A stretch of 64,000 nucleotides of DNA from NCBI RefSeq assembly GCF_013373865.1, contig NC_050471.1, positions 16,108,547 through 16,172,546 on the forward strand, in the 5' to 3' direction. The position numbers were made by a program, and so were the translations under genes. The stretch is from Monomorium pharaonis. Lineage: Eukaryota; Arthropoda; Insecta; Hymenoptera; Formicidae. The notes under the pieces are model-generated. The model had not been told where the DNA came from, made no database searches, and saw only the letters and a list, made by a program, of their open reading frames with translations. Of the stretch, positions 44,690 through 55,825 are shown in pieces (position 1 is the stretch's first letter; each line of letters begins with the position of its first letter).

Positions 44690-45111
44690 CAAAGTATTGT
44701 TTATCGCCACTACTTTTTCCCATTTTTCTGGCAGCATACGAAACGTGCCGCCTTTCGCGTCGAAAAAACTAGTCATTTTTTGAGACGATCCACGAATCGA
44801 TCCAATTTTTTACTTCTTCATAAGAAGTGCTGCATGGTCAGCCAGGCCGTGTCATTGATCGAAACAAGTGATAGTCAGAGGGAGCAATTGTCCGGAGAAT
44901 ACGGCGGGTGGGATAGGACTTCCCATTTCAACGTTTCCAAGTATGTTTTGACGGGCTTTGCGACATAGGGTCGAGCATTGTCATGTTGCAAAATCACTTT
45001 ATTGTGTCTATCGTTGTATTGCAGCCGTTTGTCTTTCAGTGCTCGGCTCAAACGCATCAACTGCTTTCGATATCGATCGCCTGTGATTGTTTCAGTCGGT
45101 TTTAATAGCTC
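44690..45111 (-). pseudogene. Mariner transposase, C-terminal half
   Basis: The - strand reads LLKPTETITGDRYRKQLMRL, then KVILQHDNARPYVAKPVKTY, then HPPYSPD. HDN holds the second and SPD the third catalytic Asp of the DD34D triad. A frameshift follows SPD (giving NCSL-stop) and the true C-terminus continues in other frames to about 44690 (GGTFRMLPEKWEKVVA). At 45111 the frame is cut by the insertion; joined to the other half it reads on through VLYYE-LLKP without loss. Confidence 0.87.
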
Positions 45112-45398
45112 CCCAGATAGCACAAGGACATCCATTGTATGTCCAATGGATATCCGCTTCTGGACATTTGGACGTCCATTAAGAGTCCAAATAAGGTCCG
45201 TCGGACATTCGATGGACGTCCATAGGATATACGTTTGACACAACTTTGTACGTTCATAGAAAGTCCCTCTGTTCAAAAAGTACGATAGAAACTGATAGAA
45301 ACATATAGAAATTTGATAGAAATTTAATATGATTTTATCTGAATCTATCGTTTCTATCGGACACTAGATTTCCTGCCAGATAGAAAAGTTATAAAATT

Positions 45399-46380
45399 CT
45401 ATCGTTTCTTATCGTATCTGAAATAAACGATTAAAACTTTATCTAAATACGACTACTTTTCTATATGATTTTATCTACTTATCGTACTGAATATGAAAAT
45501 TACGATTCAAGGTCTATAAGACTCTATATGAATTAATCTGAAATTGTTCCTATACGTTTCTATCAGATGTATTCCAATTTCGGCGGACATAAAGTTCTAT
45601 CGTTTCTTATCGTATCTGAAATAAACGATTAAAACTTTATCTGAATACGACTACTTTTATATATGATCCTATCTACTTATCGTACTGAATATGAAAATTA
45701 CGATTCAAGGTCTATAAGACTCTATATGAATTAATCTGAAATTATTCCTATACGTTTCTATCAGATGTATTCCAATTTCGGCGGACATAAAGTTCTATCG
45801 TTTCTTATCGTATCTGAAATAAACGATTAAAACTTTATCTGAATACGACTACTTTTATATATGATCCTATCTACTTATCGTTCTGAATATGAAATTTACG
45901 ATTCAATGTCTATAAGACTCTATATGAATTAATCTGAAATTTCTCCTATACGTTTCTATCAGATGTATTCCAATTTTGGCGGACATAAAGTTCTATCGTT
46001 TCTTATCGTATCTGAAATAAACGATTAAAACTTTATCTGAATACGATTATTTTTTTATATGATCTTATCTACTTATTGTTCTAAATATGAAATTTACGAT
46101 TCAAGGTCTATAAAACTCTATATGAATTAATCTGAAATTGTTCCTATACGTTTCTATCAAATATATTACCATTTCGGCGGACATAAAGTTCTATCGTATT
46201 TTATCGTATCTAAATTAAACGATTAAATCTTTATCTGAATATGAGTACTTTCCTATACAATTTATCTGGCTATCTTACTGAATATAAAAATTATGACGTA
46301 AAGTCTATATAAATTAATCTGAAATTGTCTCTATACGTTTTATTAAAAATATGTTATATACTATAATAGTTTTCTATCAT
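45399..46380. repeat. 198-bp tandem repeat, five units
   Basis: CTATCGTTTCTTATCGTATC starts at 45399, 45597, 45795, 45993 and (CTATCGTATTTTATCG) 46191, exactly 198 bp apart. Units 1-4 are nearly identical; the fifth is more diverged. Confidence 0.93.
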
Positions 46381-46669
46381 TGTCTATATAATTGGAGATA
46401 TTTTAAACGGGGAAAAATTATTTCGCAATTTTGCCGAACATAACATTTTATCATTCTTTATCGTGTCTGAATCAAACGATTAAAGCTTTATCTGAATATA
46501 GAATTATCTGAATAATTTATACAGACTTTAAGTCGTAATTTTTTTAATCAATAAGATAACCAGATAAGATAATATAGGAAAGTATCCATATTCAGATAAA
46601 GTTTTAATCGTTTAATTCGGATACCATAAAGAACAACAGAATGTTCTGTCCGGCAGAATTATAAAATAA

Positions 46670-47533
46670 CACAGACACACAAAAAAAAGTTGGTCCGGCG
46701 GACTAAACTAGTCAATTCTTATATATTTTGACCCGCTGAATACGAATCCAAAGTCAAAATTGCAAAGTTAGCTCGCATTTCCTAACTTCAAAATAAAATT
46801 TTTTTTTAATGTTGGCAGACCAGACTATATAATCAGTCAATCCTTATGTATTTTGACCCGCTGAATCTAAATCCAAGGTCAGAATAAAAGAGTTAAATAT
46901 AATAGAAAAAGGGAGTGAATTTTCTACGCTATTCATTCACAGAAGCTCAGACATGTTATAAGTATTGAATTTTCCCCGGATAATGTGCTTACGCAAGCTT
47001 GCACGTTCCAAATTATATATTTAAGATCCAAGCTGTTTTTACAAGGTGTTTTTTGAGGTTAGGATAAAATAAGCCAATTCAGCAATTCTGACCTTGAATT
47101 TCGATTCAGCGGGTCAAAATACATAAGGATAGACTACTCTGGTCCGCCGGACCAACATTAAAAAAAATTTTTTTTGAGGTTAGAAAAAATGAGCAAATTT
47201 AATAATTCTGTCTTTGGATTTGGATTCAGCGGATCAAAATACATAAGGATAGATTACTTTGGTCCGCCGGACCAACATTAAAAAAAAGTTTTTTTGAGGT
47301 TAGAAAATGCGAGCTAACTTTGCAATTCTGACATTGGATTCGGTTTCAGCGGGTCAAAATAGATAAGAATAAACTAGTCTGGTCCGCCAGACCAACATTT
47401 AAAAAAAATTTTTTTGAGGTTAGAAAATGCGAGCTAACTTTGCAATTCTGACCTTGAATTCGGATTCAGCGAGTCAAAATACATAAAGATTGACTAGTCT
47501 GGTCCGGCGGATCACTTTTTTTGTGTGCCTGTG
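46670..47533. mobile_element. 864-bp element with CACAGRCACACAAAA ends (copy 1)
   Basis: Left CACAGACACACAAAAAAAAG, right inverse (TTTTTTTGTGTGCCTGTG), flanked by ATAA on both sides. GTCCGGCGGA follows at both ends. It is inserted in the 45265-48662 element. A sibling lies at 55092-55511. Confidence 0.7.
47021..47520. repeat. 120-bp tandem repeat, about four units
   Basis: GGTCCGCCGG (or GGTCCGGCGG) occurs at 47141, 47261, 47381 and 47501, exactly 120 bp apart, each preceded by TCAGCGGGTCAAAATA-ATAA and followed by ACCAACATT and an A/T run. Each unit repeats the terminal sequence of its element. Confidence 0.92.
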
Positions 47534-48059
47534 ATAATTGTTCCTCCTTGAAATATCTCTTATTATAAAGACAACGATAGAAAACGATTATTGTTCCATA
47601 ACATATATTTGATAGAAACATATAGGGACAATTTCAAATTTATTTGTATAGACTTTAAATCGTAATTTTTCTATTCAGTAAGATAATTAGGTAAGATCAT
47701 ATAGGAAAGTATCCATATTCAGATAAAGTTTTAATCGTTTAATTGAGATACGATAAAGAACGATAGAATTTTATAAATTTTCTATCAAATTTCTATATGT
47801 TTCTATCATTTTCTATCCAACTTTTTACAGTTAGTACGCGGCGCCGCCGATAGGCTGGTAGGCGATTACTCTCTCGTGAGTCAAATGCAGCCGACCCGCT
47901 ATATAAAGACCACCCGCAATACGATTAAGACAAGCAATAATCAGTTTCTTTCGCTACGAGAGGACGATGTGCAAGACGACTGCCACATTACTTTTATAAT
48001 TTACTCATTTTAATTGAGTAAACGATTCTGTACAAGAAAAGTAAAACGTTTACATTTTT

Positions 48060-48610
48060 TGAACTAGATTTACAATAGGTAATCTATACGAAAAATACGA
48101 TACAGAAAGATAAAAAGTCTATCATAAGTTTCAGATAAGCAATCTAATATTTGCGAACCAAAAACACGATAGAATACGATTAATTTATATAAAACATGAC
48201 AATAGAAATTGATTAAAAACGATAGGTAATCTATACGAAAAATACGATACAGAAATATAGAAAGCCTATCGTATATTTCAGATAACCAATCTAATATTTA
48301 CGAATCAAAAACACGATAGAATACGATTAATTTATATAAAACATGACGATAGAAATTGATTAAAACCAATAGGTAACTATATGAAAAATACGATACAGAA
48401 ATATAGAAAGTCTATCGTATATTTCAGATAACCGATCTAATATTTACGAACCAAAAACACGATAGAACACGATTAATTTATATAAAAAATGACGATAAAA
48501 ATTGATTAAAAACGATAGGTAACTATATGAAAAATACGATACAGAAATATAGAAAGCCTATCGTATATTTCAGATAACCGATCTAATATTTACGAACCAA
48601 AAACACGATT
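48060..48610. repeat. 146/147-bp tandem repeat, about four units
   Basis: AGGTAA-CTATA-GAAAAATACG recurs at 48077, 48224, 48371 and 48517. Units share GATACAGAAATATAGAAAG, TTTCAGATAACCGATC and AAAAACACGATAGAA. Confidence 0.9.
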
Positions 48611-49024
48611 CAATTAGATAGAACTTTTTCTTATCTGATTCTATCGGATTTTTTGAGCAGGGCCTTTAATGGACGTCCATGGGATATACGTTTGTCACAA
48701 TTTTGGACATTCATAGAAAATCCGAAATAAACCAAATTTTGGACCCATTATGGTTTGATTATTTCTTTTGGGCCTTTTTCAATTAAAGAGCTTGCTGCAA
48801 TAGTGGGTTAATCCAAATTTTCTAAAAATTATTGATATAAAGCATGGACTGCGCATTTCCCGCAAAAAGCTCTTGAAAAGTGTCCGGCAGAAAGACAAAG
48901 AGGAGACATGGTCCGGGTTAGAGATACTATAACAGAGATTCGCGGATGTGCCATCTTGGGGTAAAACCGGATATCGGATATGACGTTTTCGATGGCGGTT
49001 TATTTTGATTGTAAATGCAAGAAT

Positions 49025-49080
<56 letters not shown>

Positions 49081-49083
<3 letters not shown>

Positions 49084-50972
49084 GGTGTAATGTAATCGGA
49101 AGCCATCCCGTAATGGAAAGATAGATGGGATCGAGATGAACATAAAAGTCCAATATTGTCTTGGGTTAGGTCTATCAATAATCGAGATATAAATTTTTCA
49201 AATTGTACGAATGAGAGCGCGCCGTGTGAAGAGCCGAGACGCTCGAGCTGTAGCGCGGCCCACTGTGTCGAGCATTGGCTGCCGGCGGCGGGAGGAAGAA
49301 GGAGAAGCGGTGCCGCTGCCTGTGCTTCGCCGCCTTCGCGTCTCATCGCACCGCGCCAACACTCGTGGCGATGGCAGCTATGCACATTCGCGATTACTTG
49401 ACAAATTAGGAGTTAGCAAAGATATGACAAATTAAAACCATAATAAACTGCTGTCATTAAGAAAGTCGAAAGAGCGAAAGCGATAGATACTTATGGAATC
49501 TACAAATAATCTAATTTCTATCGTAATTGTGAATAAGTAAATTAATAAAAGTTTTTCGTACATTCACGAAAGATTCTTTCTTTTCCTTAAATATCTTGTA
49601 TCATGCCTGATCTAACGATTTCGTGATTAAATTATACGATACGATCGTAATTATACTTGGAGATGTTAATGTCACCAGTATGGTTAACAACAAAGCGTTT
49701 TCTTTCGTTATTATACAATAGAAAACTTAAGTTTACGAAATATTCCAACAGAACTATTAAACACGATGTCTCCGTAGATATTTTGTCATATTCCAACGAG
49801 AAAATATACTTTCCTAACAGGAAACGAGAGAACGATAGACAATGATATCACTTCTTGAAATTCTTTTTTTTTTCAGACAAGTAATGGATTACGAAAGAGA
49901 AACCAATTAGATTTTTGTATTTTTCTTGATATCTATTCTGAATCAATCAGTAAAAATCTGTCGTAATTAATAATGTAATTAAAGATAAAAGAAATTCCGA
50001 GTTCCCTATCGTTATGAAAGAAAAACTCTTCGTTATATTAATAACATTTGATATTGAACATCTCTAAGCATAATTATCGTAGAAGGTATAATCTATTGTG
50101 AAATCGTTACATCAAGAGATATTTTTCTATCGTGTTATGAACAATGAGTGTAACATATTATATGGATATATCGCGCATTTTATAATTTTCTAATTAAATA
50201 TTTACGAAATGAGAATGTATGAAGAATCAATCGTAGATATTAATTGTGATAAACCTTTGTTAATTTAACATTCCATGGAAAAAAAACAATAAGAAACGAT
50301 GAGAGAATTTGATGCGGCAAATATTATAATACACTTATAAAAGAAAATTATCACTTTAAGAATCAATTGTAAATTTATGTTAATTTTTTATTAATGTTTT
50401 CATCAAGGATTTAACAGTACGACACAATTCGATAAGAAACAAAGTTAGAATTGTATGATACTGTAAATAAGATATTTAAGAAAAAGAAAGAATCTTTCGT
50501 GAATGTACGAAAAACTTTTATTAATTTACTTATTCACAATTACGATAGAAATTAGATTATTTGTAGATTCCATAAGTATCTATCGCTTTCGCTCTTTCGA
50601 CTTTCTTAATCACAGCAGTTTATTACGGTTTTAATTTGTCATATCTTTGCTAACTGTCCTAATTTGTCAAGTAATCACGAATGTGCATAGCTGCCATTGC
50701 CACGAGTATTGGCGCGGTGCAGTGAGACGCGAGGGCGGCGAAGCACAGGCAGCGGCACCGCTTCTCCTTCTTCCCCCGCCGCCGGCAGCCAATGTTCGAC
50801 ACAGTGGGCCGCGCTACAGCTCGAGCGTCTCGGCTCTTCACACGGCGCGCTCTCATTCGTACAATTTGAAATATTTATATCTCGATTATTGATAGACCTA
50901 ACCCAAGATAATATTGGACTTTTATGTTCATCTCGATCCCGTCTATCTTTCCATTACGGGATGGCTTCCGAT

Positions 50973-50976
<4 letters not shown>
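49081..50976. mobile_element. 1.9-kb palindromic element inserted in a (TA)n tract
   Basis: It begins CAGGGTGTAATGTAATCGG; the right end is the inverse but lacks the outer CAGGGTG. Arms of about 500 bp (49081-49595, 50476-50976) are nearly identical, including a GC-rich stretch around GCTGCCGGCGGCGGGAGG. (TA)n flanks both sides (49029-49080, 50979-51015), in keeping with a TA-targeting Tc1/mariner-type element. Open frames in the GC-rich arms mirror each other and are not taken as genes. Confidence 0.75.
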
Positions 50977-51019
<43 letters not shown>

Positions 51020-51521
51020 TTATTTGTAGTTATTGATATTTAATAATCGTGAACAAAATGAATATTAAAACACAATATATTTAAAAAAAAGGTTTACACA
51101 CATATTTCATTAATTTTCTCATGTAAGGTTAAATAATATAAATTGATTATTAAGAAATTATATATTATTATATATAAATACATATTATGTTTATATACAC
51201 ATTATGTATTATAAATATAATTTAAACATTGTATTTAGACTCGTAGAAAAATATGTGCAACCTCAGGTTTTTCTCTGATTTTATATTCTATTTGATAGAC
51301 ACGTAGACACTCTGTTTTCTTTTGACAAGTGACAAGTTAGGTTGGCTAAGCTTTCTCTGTCAGTTATATCTATCTTTCTCTCTCATACTTCCGGTTATAC
51401 CCCAAGCGACGGGAGCCAATCAGAAATCGTTAACGCATCCGCGAATCTCTGTTATAGTATCTCTAATCCGGGTCAATTTTTTTTCTCTGTCTAGCGCCCA
51501 TTATGCTACTGATTAGACAGA

Positions 51522-51652
51522 GCCCTAATTTACACCAAGCCCTTGGTACGCGTATCAAGTAGTGAATTTAAGCTGATCAGCCAATGATTAAATACATTTA
51601 CTAGTTATTTACTATTTGATACGCGTACCAAGTGCTCGGTGTAAACTAGGTC
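51522..51652. mobile_element. 131-bp miniature element with 3-bp target duplication (copy 2)
   Basis: Ends GCCCTAATTTACACC and GGTGTAAACTAGGTC, flanked by AGA on both sides (51519-51521, 51653-51655). Centre AGTAGTGAATTTAAGCTGAT is identical to copy 1 at 36919. Confidence 0.75.
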
Positions 51653-52236
51653 AGAGACAGAGCTTGACTCAGACCAATTGCTGTATCCCTCTTTTGGTCG
51701 AAAAAAGAAACGAAAAAAAAAACCGAAAAAGAAAAAGAAAAAAAAGAACAAGAAACGAAAATTTAAAAAACGAAACGATAAAAAACGAAAAAGAAACAAT
51801 AATATATTATAACAAACATTTAAAAAAATACCAATAATTAATAATGTTAATAAATAAAAAAATAATACGTATTATTTCATATTACATATTTCATATTATA
51901 TCTAAAAGTAGAACAATTAAAATAAACCTTTTGAAAATTAAAAATAATATAATTTATTATTATTTATAAATTAATGTTAATTAGAAATATTGTAAATAAT
52001 ATATAATTTACAATATTTCTTTTAGATTACATAATAAAAATAATAAAGATAAATTATATAAAAGTAAGATCCAAGTGCGGATATAAATCAGATATCGAGC
52101 ATAGGACGTTCTGAATAGAACATCCGTTTTAATTCCAATAATGGATATCCTGTGAATATTCATTTTATGTCCATGGACATGCGGACCTGAATTGGACTTA
52201 AAATGGACGTCCTTGGAACATCCAGTGCTATTTGGG

Positions 52237-52851
52237 TCATAATACACTACGCAGAGCTGGTTTCATCAAATACAGAGCATGACCTTGGAGCCGTGAATAT
52301 TCGGTTTGGCCGTCGACGTGGAAGCATCACCGGGAAGTTCATATGATTTTCTGCGTTTGGGGTTATCGTAATGAACTCATTTTTTGTCCCCAGTCATAAT
52401 ACGATGCAGAAATTCCTTCCGTCTTTGCCTTGCAAGCAACTGTTCACAAGCAAATAAACACCGTTTAACATCTCTCGGCTTCAACTTGTACGGCACCCAA
52501 TTTTCTTGCTTCTGAATCATTCCCATGATTTTCAGGCGTTTTGAAATGGCTTGTTGCGTCACTCCCAATGATCCTGCCAATTCTTCTTGCGTTTAACATG
52601 AGTCTTGATCAAATAATGCCTCCAATTCTGCATCTTCGAAAACCTCTCTTTTACCGCCATGCCGGTCTTCGACGTCAAAATCACCATTCTTGAAGCGTTG
52701 AAACCACTCTCGGCACGTTTTTTTTACTAATAGCGGCCTTACCATATGTATTTGAGAACATTCGATGAGCCTCAGCCGCAGATTTCTTCATATTGAAGCA
52801 AAAAATTAAAACCTCCCGCAAATGACGAGAATTTGGTTCGTAAGCTGACAT
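52237..52851 (-). pseudogene. Mariner transposase, N-terminal half
   Basis: From an ATG at 52851-52849 the - strand reads MSAYEPNSRHLREVLIFCFN then MKKSAAEAHRMFSNTYGKA (first helix-turn-helix), then after a frameshift in a T run near 52720 SLGVTQQAISKRLKIMGMI (second helix-turn-helix), QKQENWVPYKLKPRDVKR (WVPY linker) and LHRIMTGDKK. TGD holds the first catalytic Asp; the usual next Glu is changed to Lys and a stop follows. The half ends at the insertion border 52237. Closest in style to the mariners common in Hymenoptera. Confidence 0.85.
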
Positions 52852-53065
52852 TTTCAATCAAGAAAAACTTTATGATGCAGACACAAATCGACTAATATTT
52901 CAATGGCGTTATGTTTACAAATGCCTAAGCTTATTGTATGATGTTTACAATCTATTTATTTCGACCACCACTTACCGCTACAGCTATTTATTGGAAAACG
53001 GCGGAAGCAAAGTTGTACACCTAATAATTAAAGAAATAAAAATCTATATTTTTTATATTTATATT

Positions 53066-53390
53066 TTTTTCTATATAAAATCTACTAAAAATGAATTTAT
53101 TAAAAGCAAGAATTATAATTGCACGGTTGTGCCTCTTGGGCAAGCTTAATGGAATAACATTGAATCGGTAGTAACTGCATAACTTAGGTAAGATGTATTA
53201 TATAAATCATTAATATGTAACATTAATACTTTGATTGGATTCCAAATTAGGCGCCCTTTTTGTCAGGTGCTCTTTTTGACGTGTGTCAAAACATTAATTA
53301 TAAAAGCAAAATACGGAACAGTATTTTGCTTTTATAATTAAAATTACTATACCATTTGGTAGAAGATACTTTCACAAACATACTGTATAT
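53066..53390 (+). repeat. Direct repeat, copy 1
   Basis: About 320 bp matching 55515-55825 in the same orientation: TGGAATAACATTGA, AATGTAACATTAATA, TCCAAATTAGGCGCCC, ACTATACCATTTGGTAGAAG. The spacing is 2.4 kb. This copy has an extra hairpin of AAAGCAAAATACGGAACAG type. Confidence 0.75.
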
Positions 53391-53676
53391 GTGATACTGT
53401 AACAAACTTATAAATATTGATAAGTCATAAGTTTTTTCTTTCTTGTCACACAATACGCATAGAATTTACTCATGCGCTTGATCACGTATCAATGCTTTTG
53501 CAGATTTACACGAACACATGAACACAAATTTTTCTGTTGCTATTAATTAATACAGATTAATTATTTAGCAATCAAAAATTATTCGAATAAAACGCGTTTA
53601 TACGACGCATGTAACCCGACACGGAGGCTCAATGTCAACAGAACGAGTCAAGGTTATATTTTTTGAGGACCATTAG

Positions 53677-54541
53677 CCCTCTAACTGCACACGGGGAGGA
53701 GTATCCCGTTTGGACACGTAACGATTGGACACCGCACGATTGGACACCGCATTATTGGACACCGCACGATTGGACACCGTACGAATGGACACACACACAC
53801 ACACACACACTTATTCACATATGTTTGCAGATTTTCAATACAATTTACATGAGTTAGTGACAGGGTGAGTTTGGGAGGGAGGCCAAAGGTCCCCTTTGCA
53901 CCGTGCGCGCGCGCACAAAGCATTCTTTGCACCACATTTGCGACTTGACACGCAAAACGAGATGCTTATAAAAATACGTATATAGACGTTTGAAGTTTAC
54001 ATTTTTTTCTGGCAGAACGACGCTTTGTTCTACCAGATGTTTCTAAGGTTAGATAATCTGTCATATGATATATTAATGTTTTTCATTTGAAGACTGTGCG
54101 GTGTCCAATCGTGCAGTGTCCAATCGTGCGGTTTCCAGTAATGCGGTGTCCAATAATGCGATGTCCAATCATGCGGTATCCAATCATGCGGTGTCCAATC
54201 GTGCCGTGTCCAATCGTGCGTGTCCAATCGAGCCGTGTTCAATCGTTATGTGTTCCAAAAAGAGATTACCCCACACTGGGTTAGCCACACTCAGATTGAT
54301 TTTGAAATGTACGCAAAATTTCTTGATTTATTGTCAGTTTATCGAATATATTTCTTTCCACTTTATACATACGACTTTCTAATCTATATTATCATAATTC
54401 TGAGAAATTTTTCTTAGAAATGAAAAAAACATGTAATAAAATTTGTTAATTTCTGCCCGACATACAAACCGTCAAAGTTTCCCGAGTGTTGTACACTCAT
54501 GTGCAGTGAACGTAACTTTTTGATAGTGTGCAGTTAGAGGG
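53677..54541. mobile_element. Foldback-like element F3 with 15-bp arrays and piggyBac-like ends
   Basis: Perfect 16-bp ends CCCTCTAACTGCACAC, flanked by TTAG and TAAA, each one base from TTAA. The related empty site at about 36880 reads CTTTAAGTG, which supports a TTAA target. The left array (53713-53790) has five units of ATTGGACACCGCACG; the inverted right array (54098-54250) has about ten. The centre holds the GC-rich core. Non-coding; the open frames are array read-outs. Confidence 0.72.
53850..53945 (+). repeat. GC-rich shared core, copy 5
   Basis: Contains GAGTTAGTGACAGGGTGAG, GGGAGGGAGGCCAAAGG, CCCCTTTGCACCGTGCGCG, CACAAAGCATTCTTTGCAC and CACATTTGCGACTTG: the inverse of the order at 24550-24680. 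Confidence 0.6.
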
Positions 54542-55091
54542 TAAAGTGTGTAAATCTGTCCATAATTGCAGTCGATAAATTATCAATCTGATACCATGAC
54601 ATTGTAGAGTATTAATTAATTGGTAGTGGAATGTAGATTTGTTTGTGTATGAGTGTGTATAAATCTACAAAAGCATCGATATATGATACATTTTGTGAAA
54701 GGCACCAATTTTCTGACTGATTACTGTAATTGTATAATTTGTAATTACTATAATCTGAATTTTTTAAATAAAAATAAACCGCAGAAAAATTACTCGGTAG
54801 TCATTAATAGTAATAAACCGATAGATTTATGAATCACTCGATCAAGTACGTGAGTAAATTTAATGCGTATTGTATGACAAGAAAGAATAAACTTATAACT
54901 TATCCATATTTATGGGTTTGTTACACATGAAGTTTAACATGTAAAGTGTTGTTCTTTCCCTGGTAAAATTATTTATCCGTTAAGCAGTATGAAGACATCG
55001 AATTTGTAATCATTCGTGTTGGATGGTGAGTCGCGCCTTTTGTTTACCTTCTGTATATCTCTCGTGATTCGGCAACTGTTTTATTTAATAA

Positions 55092-55511
55092 CACAAGCAT
55101 ACAAAAAAGTGGTTAGTCCGGCGCATTTGACTAGTCAATTTTTATGTATTTTGACCTGCTGAATCCAAATCCAAGGTCAGAATTGGCTCATTTTTTCCTA
55201 ATCTTAAAAAAAAAACCTTGTAAAAGCAGTTTGGGTCACAAATGTATAATCCAAAGCGTGCAAGCTTGCGTAACCACATTACCTGGGGAAAATCCGTATG
55301 ACAAGTCTGAGCTTCTGTGAAATGGGTAATGTGGTTACGCAAGTTTACACACTACGGATTACACATTTGTGACCCAAACTGCTTTTACAAGGTGTTCTTT
55401 GTTTAGGTTAGGAAAAAATGAGCCAATTCAGCAATTCTAACCTTGGATTTAGCGGGTCAAAATACATAAGGATTGACTGGACCGCCGGACAACTTTTTTT
55501 GTGTGCCTATG
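55092..55511. mobile_element. 420-bp element, sibling of 46670-47533 (copy 2)
   Basis: Left CACAAGCATACAAAAAAG, right TTTTTTTGTGTGCCTATG; both have TAGTCCGGCG or its like and ATGTATTTTGACC-GCTGAATCC. It has a single central palindrome (TGGGTCACAAATGTATAATC) and no 120-bp array. Confidence 0.7.
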
Positions 55512-55514
55512 TTA

Positions 55515-55825
55515 TTATATACTTTTCTATATAATCTGCTAAAAACGAATTCGTCAAAAGCGAGTTATATTTGCACGATTCTGTTTCTTAAGTGAACCCA
55601 ATGGAATAACATTGAGTCTGTAGAACTACATAATACATAATAATATATATAAATCAATAAAATGTAACATTAATATTTCGATCGTGTATAAATTCCAAAT
55701 TAGGCGCCCATTTCGTCGGATGCCCTTTTTGACATGTGTCACGAAAACATTAATTATTAAAAAATACGAAACAGTATTATAAAAATTACTATACCATTTA
55801 ATAGAAGATACTTTCTAATTTGTAT
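55515..55825 (+). repeat. Direct repeat, copy 2
   Basis: Pairs with 53066-53390 (see there). Together they bracket elements F3 and the 420-bp element. Confidence 0.7.

Larger units (their letters stand above)
45265..48662. mobile_element. 3.4-kb element with CCCTGYTCAAAAA ends and two tandem arrays
   Basis: Left CCCTCTGTTCAAAAAGTACG, right inverse of CCCTGCTCAAAAAATCCG; both continue GATAGAA-x-x-GATA. It contains a 198-bp array near the left end and a 147-bp array near the right end, both rich in TATCG words. A 60-bp flank (ATGGACGTCCAT-GGATATACG) is present on both sides (45205-45264, 48668-48724). Non-coding. Confidence 0.65.
45112..52236. mobile_element. 7.1-kb insertion with CCCAGATAGCAC ends
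   Basis: It starts CCCAGATAGCACAAGGACAT and ends AGTGCTATTTGGG, flanked by TC on both sides (45110-45111, 52237-52238). The mariner frame across the site proves both borders. Subterminal regions on both sides are full of palindromic words ATGGACGTCCAT, GGATATCC and GGACATCC. The rest is made of further insertions. No transposase was recognised. Confidence 0.75.
44611..53024 (-). mobile_element. Mariner element split by a 7.1-kb insertion
   Basis: Terminal repeats TTAGGTGTACAACTTTGC at 44611 and its inverse at 53007-53024, flanked by TA (44609-44610, 53025-53026). The two transposase halves lie on the - strand on either side of the insertion 45112-52236. Without it the element is about 1.29 kb, the usual mariner length. 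Confidence 0.88.

Noticed and set aside
48779..49401. Frames of 124-152 residues near the TA repeat
   Set aside because: They cross a (TA)n microsatellite and a GC-rich arm that recurs inverted at 50647-51029; the two mirror copies encode different proteins.
53663..54290. Several frames with DWTPH or SNRAV repeats
   Set aside because: Read-outs of the 15-bp arrays of a foldback-like element.
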